From: Hyperoplus lanceolatus
Lineage: Eukaryota; Chordata; Actinopteri; Uranoscopiformes; Ammodytidae
Direction of reading: 5' to 3'
NCBI GenBank assembly: GCA_026929865.2
Contig: CM049408.1
Location: forward strand, 1,860,001-1,924,000
Length of the DNA stretch: 64,000 nt
Positions 1-15,649 of this stretch are shown piece after piece; the stretch's first letter is position 1, and every line of letters begins with the position of its first letter. A program made the position numbers and the translations under genes. The notes under the pieces were generated by a model. The model made no database searches. It was given only the letters and a program-made list of their open reading frames with translations, and was not told where the DNA came from.

Positions 1-597
1 TTTTTCTGTTCATAGACCAGGTTTGCACAGCAGCAGCCTTCTGTAACTTTTACAATCAGGTGATTTATAAGTTGAAGTCTCCAGCATTCAGTGCTGTCCA
101 TAACTTTTAGAAAAAAATACATGGACATCTGCACCGCGAGCATTGCTAAAAGAATGCAGCAAGGCATCTGCATTGGAACCTGGACAAAGATAATACTCTT
201 ATGCCAAAAGAGGCTAACTGATCAAATACCTTGCATTGGCACCAGTCTTTTGTCAAATACTATACACAGACACAGTACATGGCTCACAGTGTTTGTAGAA
301 ATAACGTCAGTATTCTTGTCTTTCGAAAAGGCAAACCCAAAATAAACTATACAACAACCTTTACACAATCTTGAATCTGTTTACGTTATACACTTGGGAT
401 ACTAACCAAGAAAATGCTTGATTAAAAGGTACTTTAAAGGTGGAAAATAAGGAGACACTGACTAGATTTTTGGATTACTGATTTTCCAGGCTGAAAAGCC
501 AGTCAGACAGCTCTCACTCAGTGGGACTCATATAAGAAGAACCGTATATACTGTAATGTGTTTCTATTTCTAAGTCAGAGCAGAGAAGCTTTCCTAC
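1..597 (-). other. Intron following the M2-M3 exon (partial)
   Basis: This AT-rich stretch starts at the donor next to position 597 and runs off the window's left edge. No exon, RNA gene or clear repeat is visible. The missing last exon, which should begin with a Val-Asp-type residue pair if the gene is beta1, is expected further left. Confidence 0.5.
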
Positions 598-851
598 CTG
601 CACTTTGTTGCTCTCCAGTCGGCTCTTGTTCTCATTGTTGGACTTGGCAGCCTTCTCTGCCACCTTCTTCTGCAGGTGAGGACCTCGACCAAAGAAGATG
701 TAGTTGACAAAGGCGTACTCCAGCAGGGCCAGGAAGACAAAGACAAAGCAGCCCATCAGGTAGATGTCAATGGCCTTGACGTAAGGGATCTTGGGCAGAG
801 TCTCCCTCAGGTGGGTGTTGATGGTGGTCATGGTCAACACAGTGGTGATAC
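598..851 (-). CDS. gabrb1: gabrb1-like exon: M2, M3 and start of the M3-M4 loop
   Basis: The exon begins with GT completing a split Gly codon, after the acceptor ending TTTTCTGCAG, and ends in phase 0 at a Gln codon before donor GTAGG. It encodes the M2 pore helix ([14 protein letters not shown]), the M2-M3 linker ([12 protein letters not shown]), M3 ([20 protein letters not shown], then [11 protein letters not shown]) and a charged intracellular stretch ending in NKVQ. The Asn codon at 817-819 is the position that sets etomidate and loreclezole sensitivity in mammals, where beta2/beta3 have Asn and beta1 has Ser. The reading frame is fully open. A SINE begins only 32 bp upstream of this exon's acceptor. 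Confidence 0.95.
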
Positions 852-882
852 CTGCAGAAAAGCAGATGTAGAAGGTGACTAC

Positions 883-1141
883 CGGGGCGGCAGTGGTGAA
901 GTGGGTAGGGAGATCGCCTCTGGAGTGCAGGGTCATAGGTTCGATCCCCCGTCTGCCCGCCACATGTTGAAGTGTCCCTGGGCAAGACACTGAACCCCAA
1001 TTTGCTCCCGATGGTTCAGAGGGCGCCTTGCATGGCAGCTACTGCCATCGGTGTATGAGTGTGTGTATGAATGGGTCAATGTGGTAAGAAATTGGGGCTG
1101 AGAAAATCGGCTAGAAAGCGCTATATAAGTCAAGTCTATTT
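883..1141 (+). mobile_element. tRNA-derived SINE
   Basis: The head GGGGCGGCAGTGGTGAAGTG resembles a tRNA 5' half with a polymerase III A box. A perfect B box, GGTTCGATCCC, lies at 938-948. The body reads CCACATGTTGAAGTGTCCC and continues to a tail with AGCGCTATATAAGTC. The second copy at 62601-62920 (minus) shares head, body and tail. The copy lies in the intron directly upstream of the M2-M3 exon, antisense to the host gene. Confidence 0.8.
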
Positions 1142-1458
1142 ACTACATACACATCATTTGAGAGCTTCTACCCCAATTCCGTTGCACTTTGTGAAATGAC
1201 AATAAAGATATTCTGAGTCATTCTGAGGGAACAATATAGTTTAGTCAAGAAGTTTTTTTTAGCCCATGGTGCACTGTAAAAAAAACATGGATTAGGGATT
1301 GTTGATCAACCTGCTTTATTGCAAAATGCTTAAGAGCTACTGTGTGTTTGCATGTCATGCTCACAATGACAATGCTAAAATAAATGCTGATCATTTGGTG
1401 GACCAACAGACAGAGCCATGGCGTTCCCATCAGCAGAAACATTGAGATTGTGTAACTA

Positions 1459-1839
<381 letters not shown>

Positions 1840-2464
1840 TTATAATGGATAATACACATTATTATAAAATGGTTCATCTGAGCAGATTTAGAGTTTGCTT
1901 AGTGAAAGTGTTTAAGATTACAATAATAAGCCCAGTGTGAGCCCCCTCACAGCCTTATGTGTTCTGTGAAAAAGAAAACTGGAGAAAATCTGTGGGTGGC
2001 AGCAGCTTGGAGATTATAGCTGGTTACATGTAGATTCTATGAGCTATAAACATAATCAGTATTTCATATTCTCTCATTTTCTGTCAAAAGAAACATATAC
2101 ACGAGATCAAACTATAATAATAATAATTCTTATTATTAGCACAATATGTATTGACATTTCCAGGACAAAAGAAAGAGGATGCACAGTATATGCTTTTATC
2201 TCAACACTAATTACGGTTAGTTATACTTTTACATTTCTTAGTGTTTTTGTCTGTACAGATTTAATAACAGCAGTGTTCAGGCAAAATAATCAGAAGATGA
2301 AAATGCTATTTATGTTCAAATTAGATGAGTGAGAGCAGCAGAGTTGTGTAAGAAACATTAGTCTGTCATTGTACTGAAGGAATTAGGGCTGTTGAAATGA
2401 AAATTATGGTGAATTTAATAATCATAATCCGCAAATGTTATTATATTGAATTCCATTTTATTTT

Positions 2465-2775
2465 CTAAAATGTAAAAGATAAACTTTACAAAATCACTAA
2501 GCATTCCTGTGTGCGTGTTGGGACTTGTTCTGTATTTTTACACTTTATGTCATTTTAGAACCTTATACTGGAAAGAAACCAGGAAATGCCCATGACGGTC
2601 ACATATGTATTAGGTTCTAAAATGACATAAAGTGTAAACCTTTAAGAGTGCAACAAAACGTGGTGACTAAACAAGTCCCAAGAAGCACACTGGAGCTTTT
2701 ACTGATGTTGTAAAGTTAATCTTAAGACCTGCTCACCTTGACTAACAGTATTTGTGCTAAGCTAACCTGGATCAA
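2465..2775. mobile_element. Fold-back (palindromic) MITE, copy A
   Basis: Two inverted arms flank a short spacer. ACACTTTATGTCATTTTAGA near 2540-2560 is mirrored by TCTAAAATGACATAAAGTGT near 2616-2635, and the outer arms pair more loosely. Copies of the same family lie at 14268-14837 (nearly whole) and 49856-50087 (one half). There is no coding capacity. The boundaries are approximate because the outer ends have decayed. Confidence 0.7.
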
Positions 2776-2904
2776 AATTGAACGCACATTACAAGAATGC
2801 TTTCTTTCTCCTTTACTTGAGCCGGAAGGGCAAATAGTAATTTTTTTTTTTTTAAATTAAACTTTTCCTTTAAAAGGAATCAACCGACACTGTATTACTG
2901 TTAC

Positions 2905-3045
2905 CTGTGGCAAATACAGCTTTCTTGGAGAGTGTTTGGTAGTCTATGATGTCAAACTGGGGCAGCTCAATGTTCTCCACCCCAGTGACTGAGCCTGCGC
3001 TGCCTCCATGCCAGTAGAACTCAATGTCGTCAGTGGTGTATCCGT
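2905..3045 (-). CDS. gabrb1: gabrb1-like exon: loop B to loop C of the GABA site
   Basis: The exon starts with AC completing a split Tyr codon (acceptor CTCTCTCCAG) and ends one base into a Gly codon (donor GTAACAG). It encodes [11 protein letters not shown], the invariant loop B/beta8 block that includes the loop B threonine. A variable segment [16 protein letters not shown] follows, then [20 protein letters not shown], the start of loop C. It is 141 bp, one codon longer than I recall for mammalian beta exons; the extra residue lies in the variable GGSAGS stretch. The frame is open and consistent with both neighbours. Confidence 0.95.
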
Positions 3046-3261
3046 CTGGAGAGAGGGGACACAAGCAGGGACTCATCAATGGTGAACTCATCAATGTTTA
3101 CCACAGTTCACCTGGACAAGTTACAATGCTGTTGTCATCTAGTCTAGAGAAAGCACCTAGTCACAATTGGTCTTGGAGAACTTTAACTCTCCTAAAATGA
3201 GAATAATCAGTTGCTTTTTCCCTCAGATGGCATTATTTAAGACAAATAATGTATTATTATT

Positions 3262-3476
3262 TTTTTTTAAAGATAATTTAATCTTTTAATGAAAGGTGAG
3301 AGGAGAACGTACAGAGTAGAAATGGAGAGAGAGGGGGGATGACATGCAGTAAAGGTCCACAGGTCGGATTTGATCCCGTGACCATATTCAACAAGGACTG
3401 AGCCTATATGGTACACACTCCACCCACTTCGCTTCTTTGATTGTGGTTTTCTTCCAGTATTTTTTGCAAAAAACAA
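3262..3476 (-). mobile_element. Old tRNA-derived SINE, second family (decayed copy)
   Basis: Read on the minus strand it shows a tRNA-like head with GTGGGTGGAGTGTGTACC, a B-box-like GGGATCAAATCC, and a body ending in CTCTCTCTCCATTTC. A younger relative lies at 45611-45746. Many substitutions separate the two, so this copy is old. The boundaries are approximate. Confidence 0.55.
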
Positions 3477-3856
3477 AAACGTTGGTAGGATGAGGGTTAA
3501 AATGAAGTCTAGTTGGCCTTCTCATTACAGAACAATGCATTTAATATAATGTGATGCCCATAATGTGAAACACATGGTTGCCTATGAATATGACCGACTA
3601 TAAGTTCACAAATTATTAAACAAGAATTATTAAATAATTAGTGGGAAATTGATAATGCAAAAAGTAGGTGTGATATTTTGCTCACACTTACTGAACATCT
3701 CCCATCCTCCCTCAGGTGGAACTGGAAGAACATTAAAGCCTTCCTTCACCTTCCTCTGGCCAGCCTCTGGCCTGAGACTATAGCTCCTGCCAGCCTCTGG
3801 CCTGAGTCTTCATCAAGGTCAAGTTACAGTTATTTTTGGCGAGGTACAGTATTTGT

Positions 3857-4230
3857 TAGCCTGGTGCTACCAGACCATCGTACTTCATTTCATTTGTACA
3901 GAAGGTCTGGCAGTGCTTTAATTGGCAAACGTTCACTCATGGAGGCGGGTGTCTGTTAAAGTTTAAAACTATTGGATCTGCCCAGTGCCACTCTGGATTA
4001 GCCAACCAATCGCATAACGTTTGGTCGTCACGTGTGTCATGAGCCGGCTTCTGGCAACTGAAACTGGAGCGCGACTTCGACGTCATCGTTCTCAGCCACT
4101 CGCTCTGTTCGCTGATTGGACCGGTTGTCGAATCTCCAGCAAAACTGGGAAATGGGCTGTACACCCAGACTGACTACTGAAGGGAAAATAAAATTTGTCC
4201 GGAAGTAGGGGGGCGGGCGGAGCCAGGCTA
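3857..4230. mobile_element. Short DNA transposon with TAGCCTGG ends and 9-bp target duplication
   Basis: Ends TAGCCTGG and CCAGGCTA are flanked by the exact 9-bp repeat AGTATTTGT (3848-3856 and 4231-4239). The inner part of the left end (GGTGCTACCAGACC) also resembles the left end of the copy at 16014-16586. It is 374 bp and non-coding. The 9-bp duplication would fit Mutator-like or Merlin-like transposases, but the superfamily cannot be fixed from two non-coding copies. Confidence 0.75.
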
Positions 4231-4579
4231 AGTATTTGTCACACCAGAGAAAAACAATGGAACACCTAAGCATTAGTTAAGTACGGTATGAGCTGATCAA
4301 TGAATTGTTCCTCTATGGATCCATGTAGCCTGGTGATACATGATGACATCACTAGAACCTTCCAATGAATGAGTTACATGTCTGTCCATATGACTTCATG
4401 TTTAATCCACTTCAGTCAGTGGTAAGACAAAATGGAACAGAACTAAAAGGCAACATTATTCAGGTTCAGTATGTAGAATTGCATGTCCTTTTTCAGAAAC
4501 AGACTTGGTATAAATGGAATGTTATATTCATAAGTATGTTTTATTAGTGCATCATCTTTTATAAATGAAAGTAGTACTA

Positions 4580-4870
4580 TTAATTATAATCATTTATTTC
4601 ATTTATAAAGTGCCTTCCTAAAACCCAAGGACACTTAATTTAATGGGGGCGCCAGTGGAGATGGATGAGGGTGGGGTGAGAACTCTGGCAGCAGAGTTTT
4701 GAACGTACTGGAGCCTGTCCAGGGCTTTGCATTGAACAGGACTCTGTAACAGTGGTCCAGACTGGAAGGTTATGAAGGTGTGGATAAGTGTTTCTGCCAC
4801 GGACACAGATAGTGAGATGTTCTTGAGGTGGAAGAAGGCCGATTTAATCATGGATTTGATGTGTGAGTCA
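4580..4870 (-). mobile_element. L2-type LINE 3' fragment
   Basis: The minus-strand translation contains IKSAFFHLKNIS and VQNSAARVLTPPS. These match the C-terminal region after the reverse transcriptase in the better-kept L2-type LINEs at 42285-44520 and 50996-52662 (AYYHLKNIS, IQNAAARVLT). The fragment is short, diverged and broken at both ends. It ends near a TTTATAAAGTGCC motif typical of these 3' untranslated tails. Confidence 0.7.
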
Positions 4871-5314
4871 AATGAGAGTTATCATGACCTAAGAATTAAC
4901 CTTTTATATCTGCATAGGAGCTGGGTACTGAGGCCTAGAATAAATAACTAAATACATCTTCACCTCAGCACTTGATATTGTGGAAATACTTGAGGCAGTG
5001 GTCGATGATGCCAACTTTATTAACTTGTTTCTTGTCCTTGAAGGCCACCGTAGCTTCTGTAAATTCTCCCAAATAGAGGGGGTTAGTGAGGAAGCATTTG
5101 CATGTTCTAATCTCCCCACGAGATGCTGCCAAACACTCCTTAATTACACACTTTACCTTTGATTATGGTGCGTACCAAGTGAAACAAGCAACGGGCGTGA
5201 AAGAGCCTTAAGAATATTTGGTACCTGAGGCCAAATCTTGCGTTGGCAATTCCCTAGTTGTGGAGCATGACTATTCATGTAGATGCAAACACACAAACAC
5301 AAATCCATTTGCTA

Positions 5315-9763
<4,449 letters not shown>

Positions 9764-9771
9764 AACAAAAT

Positions 9772-10480
9772 TAGGGCTGTCAAGCTATTAAAAAAAATAA
9801 TCTAATTAATTACAGGCTCTGTGATTAATTAATCTAAATTAATCGCATACTTATATGACACGTTTTGCCTGTTTATAAACAGCTGTAGACTATCCTACAG
9901 TTTGTTTCGCTCCCTCTCTCTCTCTCTTGTAGCTCTGTCTCCTCTCCTTAGCCAGGTTTCTAGGCTACATGAAATAAAATTAGGAACTCGGGGCAAATTT
10001 TCTAGTTAAAACCACAAAAAAAACAGCAGGCTAAATGAAGACTGTCTATCTCCAAAACAGACAGCGCTGCACTGCCACACACACACACACCGACACACAC
10101 ACGCAGCTAGCAAACGAAAGTGATACACGGAGGAAGATTGAGAGATACTTGAGTTTTGAACCTACATTGTTGGCGCTCACTAAATGAATAATTCACAGAC
10201 ACTGCGGAGAATAAAATAAGCCGTCTTCTTACCTTCATGCTTATTTGCCCGAAACATCCCATAACACATCCATAGAGACCTCAGCCCCTTTCCCCTGCTT
10301 CTTTCTTTACTGTTTAATCCCGTGCGGGCCGCGTCCACAAACTGCGCTCTTGTCTCACCCGTTTTGCACTGGGTCAAAGGGCACTATAGAAGTGCGATTA
10401 ATCTGCGTTAATTTTCTTAATCGCGTTAATTTTTCCTGTGATTAATTAATCGAAATTAACTTGTTAATTTGACAGCCCTA
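9772..10480 (+). mobile_element. Non-autonomous hAT element with TAGGGCTGTCAA ends, copy 1
   Basis: Ends TAGGGCTGTCAA and TTGACAGCCCTA are flanked by the exact 8-bp duplication AACAAAAT (9764-9771 and 10481-10488), the hallmark of hAT insertion. The sub-terminal parts are rich in ATTAATTAAT motifs. It is 709 bp without a transposase. Related copies lie at 14838-15649 and, inverted, at 16884-17579. Confidence 0.9.
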
Positions 10481-10734
10481 AACAAAATATATATAATAAT
10501 AAAAATGTATAATAAAAAATAATATATATATATTTTTTAAACGTAGTAAGTTGGCACAGACCCAAAGCCTTAATGTATGCGCTGAGACACCACCAGCACC
10601 TATTCATATTGAAAGAGCAATGACCAATTGAGAAACTGCAACACTAAACTGACCAAGGATGTAACTTCACCACTTTGTCAGTTACTCAGTATACTGGTCC
10701 TCCGTCGGTCAGTGACAGACTTTCATATTTATAG

Positions 10735-10945
10735 TACTGCCAACACTTTGCGGTGCCACGCCGTTATCCCGACACCTCATTGTTCCGACGTCTCAATGGT
10801 CCGAAATATTTCCCATTAGATCGACATGCCACTATGCCGATGGTTCAATGTTACGAAAACGGAACGCATTGGTCCGAAGTGCCGTTTGTCCGATTATTCA
10901 AAAAGTATGCGCATTAGGCCGACGGTCCTATATTCTGACTATATA
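10735..10945. repeat. Degenerate CCGA-spaced repeat
   Basis: Short phrases built on CCGAC or CCGAT recur every 12 to 25 bases, alternating with CATTGTT, CAATGGT and CATTAG-like words. It looks like a decayed internal tandem array. It ends a little before the transposon at 11055 and could be part of a larger element whose ends I cannot find. Confidence 0.45.
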
Positions 10946-11054
10946 CACAATCCCTGGAGTTTCTAACTCTCTCTCTCCCCTCTCTTTCTCTCCTCTCTCA
11001 CACTGAGCACCAAAATACGACCTATAGGCCTTCATCTCATGTTCACAATGCATT

Positions 11055-12016
11055 GGGGAGAACGGGGTAATTTGTCACACGGGTTGGTTGTCACAATCGT
11101 TATATCTCGGAACCAGAAGGCGCTGTCTGTGAAATTTTGGTATGTAAATATCCAGAATTGGGATCAGAGGTCACCTACATAGTCTTCCTTGGAGTTAGAC
11201 TGCTGAATTTGAGGTTTGTAACCTTTATTGGTGAGACGACTGTTTGTGTTTTTCATGTCAAATTGAAAATATTTAGCTCCTCAGTATTTTTCTTCTAGGC
11301 TTTTACACAATGGGTTTATAACAAAACACTTGTTACCCATACAAATTGTGAAGGGTAAACTATAGTTTAGATTGTGGTTAACAAGCTAATTATTTGTCAG
11401 ATGGTTGTTGGCCTTGATGCTAGCAAGAAATTCAAGTTGGGGTTGGTCGTCATATTTTTTGGGGGGTTGGTTGTCACATGTTATCTCAAGGCTGCAGCCA
11501 GAAAAGGAACCCAATAACGAAAGAAATCGTCAAGCTGTATCCTCACTGACACCCCAGAGAAGGAAAGAATAGAGCAGGAAAAGGCAGCTAGCAAGCAAAA
11601 GAAAAAAGGGCAACAAAATCAAAACAACCCAGTGCATCCCAAACTAGACCAGCTGCCAAGGCTACATTAAGTTAAGTAGGCCTATTTGTCAACTTGACAA
11701 TGCAATTAAACTTTCAAATTTAGTTCTACTTTCTAGCCTTCTTTTTAAGATTATTCCCATTAAGATTTAATTGTGACAAACAACCCCATAGTGTTTGACA
11801 ACCGACCCCTTGATGGGGTCGGTTGTCACAATGTGTAAGGGTGTCTTTGATGATTAATTTCTTCTTTATTACAATAAGATAGAAAAAGTGAGGGGTACAC
11901 ATTTCAAGCCAACACCTTAAGTTTCAATTTAATGTAGGAATGACTATTGACAGATGTTTAGGTGATAAGCAATTCTCACTAGAGTAAAAAGTGTGCCTAC
12001 TTACCCCGTTCTCCCC
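11055..12016. mobile_element. DNA transposon with GGGGAGAACGGGG ends
   Basis: The 16-bp inverted ends GGGGAGAACGGGGTAA and TTACCCCGTTCTCCCC bound 962 bp. Inside, the phrase GGTTGGTTGTCACA or its complement recurs near 11080, 11440-11480 and 11800-11830, giving sub-terminal structure. No clear target duplication and no transposase frame are seen, so the superfamily is open. Confidence 0.75.
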
Positions 12017-13759
12017 TATAGTAAAGAAACGTGAAAATAACGCTCAGTTTGACAGTGTTTCAGCACCATGGACAGAGAGTGGAGGTAAACCGCTGCCCCT
12101 GTACGCTCGGGAACAATTATGTGCTCGTCAAACATGTTTGCATTGCTTCTAGTGTATCAAAAGCATAACGAAAATTAAAGTGTGATCTATGTGAAATATG
12201 ATCTTGCATTGTGAACTTAAGTGCAGTGCAGGCTTTCAAATTTGCCGGGGCACTAGCGCGTCTTGCTATGCTCCTGCTACGATTCAGTCGCGCTGGCTCT
12301 GAGCAAGAACATATTTGCCTGGTAGTAGCCTACTAGCATTGTGTGCTTTATGTCCCTCTCTGACGTTCATAGACCGGAAGAACAGGGATGCCTCTTAAGA
12401 CTTACCCGTTCAATGTACATAATTTAATTTAAATATAAGGAATTCTTCTCTCAGGAGGATATTTCTGATTATTGGCAGAGGTGATTTTACACCAATATGG
12501 ACATATTTATTAATGAGGACATTGATTTTAGCTAATAAATTACTTAATACTTTACACAGTGTCCCTTTAATTAAAAAGTATAAGCACCAAACTGTATTAC
12601 AACCAAAATCCAATCTAAGTAATAGTCCGAACGTATCATCAGAAACATTTACTTGAAGTATGAAAAGTGAAGTACTAAAAGCAGAAAATTTTGACTTATT
12701 ATTTCTCTTTAATTCATGTAAAAGCAGGACGTTACTGTTCTAGTTGGATGAGGTGGAACTCATTTTGTACATCATATTATGTAACATTCTGCATTATGTT
12801 CCAGACATACACACCAGGTTTTTCTCACATCCAATAAAAGAGGGGGAAATAGCATCACCTACAGTGTGCAACTATTAATGCATGTGTGTGTGTGTGTATA
12901 GACTATTGCATTGGTCTCACTCCTTTTAAACAGAATTAAACTAGGTCAACTGCCCTGCTCAGCTTGCGGCTGCTTGTGTCTTTGATTTTGAGCAATAGAG
13001 CTGCTGCCTGCTGTGACTATGTTTTAGAACCATTGTTAACCGTTAGTTACAGTCCACCGCTGTTATAGCAACTCATGCCCGTGGTCAAAAGTTTAAAAGA
13101 GACATTTGTATGTTTCATGGTTGAAGATAGCTACTATCTGTGTGAGATATCCCAAAACCATATGTGCCTAGATGTACAATCTACAACTCTGGTTTCAATG
13201 TGACACCATCATGTGATCACCATGATAAGCGGCTATAAAAATGGTGCATCATCAGCACAGGCATAGCAGCAGAGAATAGGCCTTCCATGGCTGCTCTGTC
13301 ATCTTTTATCTTTTGGTATTGAGGACAGCCAACAGAGTGCTGCTGGGGGGCAGACCACTATATATCTTCAAACAGTCCACATGTGTGTTATATACGTGTT
13401 CTTCGCCAAACCAGTGTGTTGAGCCATTAACAAACCAAAATGTGTATATGTGCCAGTCAGTTGTAAGGCCCATTTTAGCAGAAACCTAAATATAGCCCTT
13501 GTGTCTGCAGCGAGCACACATGGTGAATAATTGTGAGAGCCTGCAGGGGATAAGGATTCTGCAGCATGCCGTGTGAAAGAAATCTCTCCAGCTTCTCCAC
13601 AAGCTGTGAACGGCTCCGGCTAAACGAGGAGAGGAGAGGGACATGTCCTGATACGTCAGAGGCAGAGGACATAGGAGGGAAAGAACTGGATCTAAATACA
13701 CATAACAACATTGTCTTTTCTCAAAGGTATACTGTCTTAGTTTATGCTTCATATTATTT
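12017..13759. other. Unassigned intronic sequence
   Basis: No exon, RNA gene or bounded repeat is visible. The sequence has mixed AT-rich and moderate GC stretches; 12017-12330 may be flank or remnant of the same old repeat as 10735-10945. Confidence 0.35.
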
Positions 13760-14033
13760 GGTATCACATTACAATAAGGGTACATTTTTTAACTGTTAGT
13801 TAATGATTAGTTCATGCTATTTACGTTTAGTTAATGCTTATTAACGGTGAGTTAAGTTAACTAATGTTTAGGAAAGCATTAATGAAGCATAACAGTAATT
13901 TAATGCTTAGTTAATGCGTATTACGCTTAAACTACACAGTTTTTATGGTTAGTTAATGTTAAGTTAATGCATATTAAGCATTAACTAAGCATCAACTTAG
14001 TTTATTAATGTACCATTATTGTAAAGTGTTACC
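13760..14033. mobile_element. MITE with GGTAACACTTTAC-type ends, copy 1
   Basis: The left end GGTATCACATTACAATAA and right end TTATTGTAAAGTGTTACC are near-perfect inverted repeats. The interior consists of TTAGTTAATGC phrases in both orientations, making it almost entirely self-complementary. A related copy lies at 30265-30480. It has no coding capacity. Confidence 0.8.
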
Positions 14034-14267
14034 ATGTACAGTAAGTCATATAATCTGTTTCAAAGCTTGAAATGCCTGTATGATATGTTCATCTTTGCAA
14101 CCCCACTTTATCACTTCAGTGGTGCAATTTGAGACTTAATAAGCAAAAACTCAGAAACGTCTTCGCCTTGCATGCACAATATGATTGGTGACTCAGCCTC
14201 TAAAGCTGTGAGCTAAGGAAAAACAATACATACAAAAAATAATTGAGTGCATTTTAAATGCACTTAA

Positions 14268-14837
14268 AGAAAGAGTTCATCATTTCACATTTTGCCTCAC
14301 TCTCCGGCTCAAGAAAAGGCGACAGAAACCGTTCCCGTAACTGTGCGTGCATTTTTGATATAGAAATGAGCAAAGGTGTGTCATCCAGGTTAGCTTAGCT
14401 CAAACACTGGTAGTCAAGGGGAGCAGGTCAAAAGATAAACTTTATAACATCACTAAATGGTCCTGTGTGCTTGTTCAGACCTGTTTATGGTGCACTCTAT
14501 ATTTTTACACTTTATGTCATTTTATAATCAAATACAAAGTGGAAGGACGGTCACATATGTATTTGATTATTAAATTACATAAAGTGTACGAATATGGAGC
14601 GCAACATAACGTGGTAAATAAACAAGTCCCAACAAGCACACAGGAGCGTATAGTGATGTTGTAAAGTTTATCTTTCTACCTGCTCCCCTTGACTACCAGT
14701 GTTTGAGCTAAGCTAACTTGGATGAGCGACCTAAGCCCAAATATAAAAAAATGCACACACATTTACAGGAAAAGTTTATGTCGCCTTTACCTGTGGTAAA
14801 AGCTAAACATTTGAAATGTTGAACTATTCCTTTAAAT
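14268..14837. mobile_element. Fold-back MITE, copy B (near complete)
   Basis: The outer ends AAAGAAAGAGTTCATCATTT and AAATGTTGAACTATTCCTTT are inverted repeats, and long inner arms pair around 14500-14600 (ACACTTTATGTCATTT against ATTACATAAAGTGT). It abuts the hAT element that starts at 14838. Gene content is nil. Confidence 0.75.
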
Positions 14838-14976
14838 TAGGGCTGTCAAGCGATTAAAAAAATGTATCTAATTAATTACAGGCTCTGTGATTAATTAATC
14901 TAAATTAATCTAAAGTAATCGCATACTTATATGACACTTTTAAGCCTGTTTATAAACAACTGTATAGGCTACCGTT

Positions 14977-15036
<60 letters not shown>

Positions 15037-15649
15037 ACTTCAGTCTCCTCCTCTCAGCCAGGTTACTACATTAAATACATTTAGGAACTACTAGCGCCGA
15101 AAAAAAACACAAAAAAACAAGCAGGCTAAATGACTGTCTATCTCCCACAACAGACAGTGCTGCACTGCCACAGGTGCGGTGCGCATAGCCTATGCCGACT
15201 CATTCACCGTCCTTCTCATAGCCAAAAATATTGACACACACACACACACAAACGAGGAAAAAAGACAGGTATATGCTTGGAAGAGTGAGAGGGGGCGGGT
15301 GTCCGTTTGAAGGAGACGATCGCAGCTAGCAAACAAAAGTGAGACACAGAGGAAGATTGAGAGATACTGTTTTGAACCTATTGTTAATTAGGCACCCACT
15401 AAATCAATAATGCACAGACACTGCGGAGAATAACACAAGACGTATTCCTACCTTCATGCTTATTTGCCCGGAGCTTCCCATAAAACGTCCCTCTCTATGC
15501 TTCTTTCTTTACTCTTTATTCCCGTGTGGGCCGGGTCAGCAAGCTACAGGTGCAGCTCCGCTATCGTCTCACCTCTTTTGCACCGGGTGAAAGGGCAATA
15601 TAGAAGTGTGATTAATCTGCGTTAATTTTTTTAATCGTTAATTTGCCTA
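14838..15649 (+). mobile_element. Non-autonomous hAT element with TAGGGCTGTCAA ends, copy 2
   Basis: The left end is intact; the right end has lost about five bases of the terminal repeat. The flanks CTTTAAAT and CTTAAATA are near matches and may be a decayed target duplication. A CT dinucleotide run (14977-15033) expands the interior compared with copy 1. The interior otherwise aligns with copies at 9772 and 16884. Confidence 0.8.

Noticed and set aside
676-1000. Plus-strand frame and extra minus-strand frames over the M2-M3 exon
   Set aside because: They are shadow frames of the receptor exon and the neighbouring SINE.
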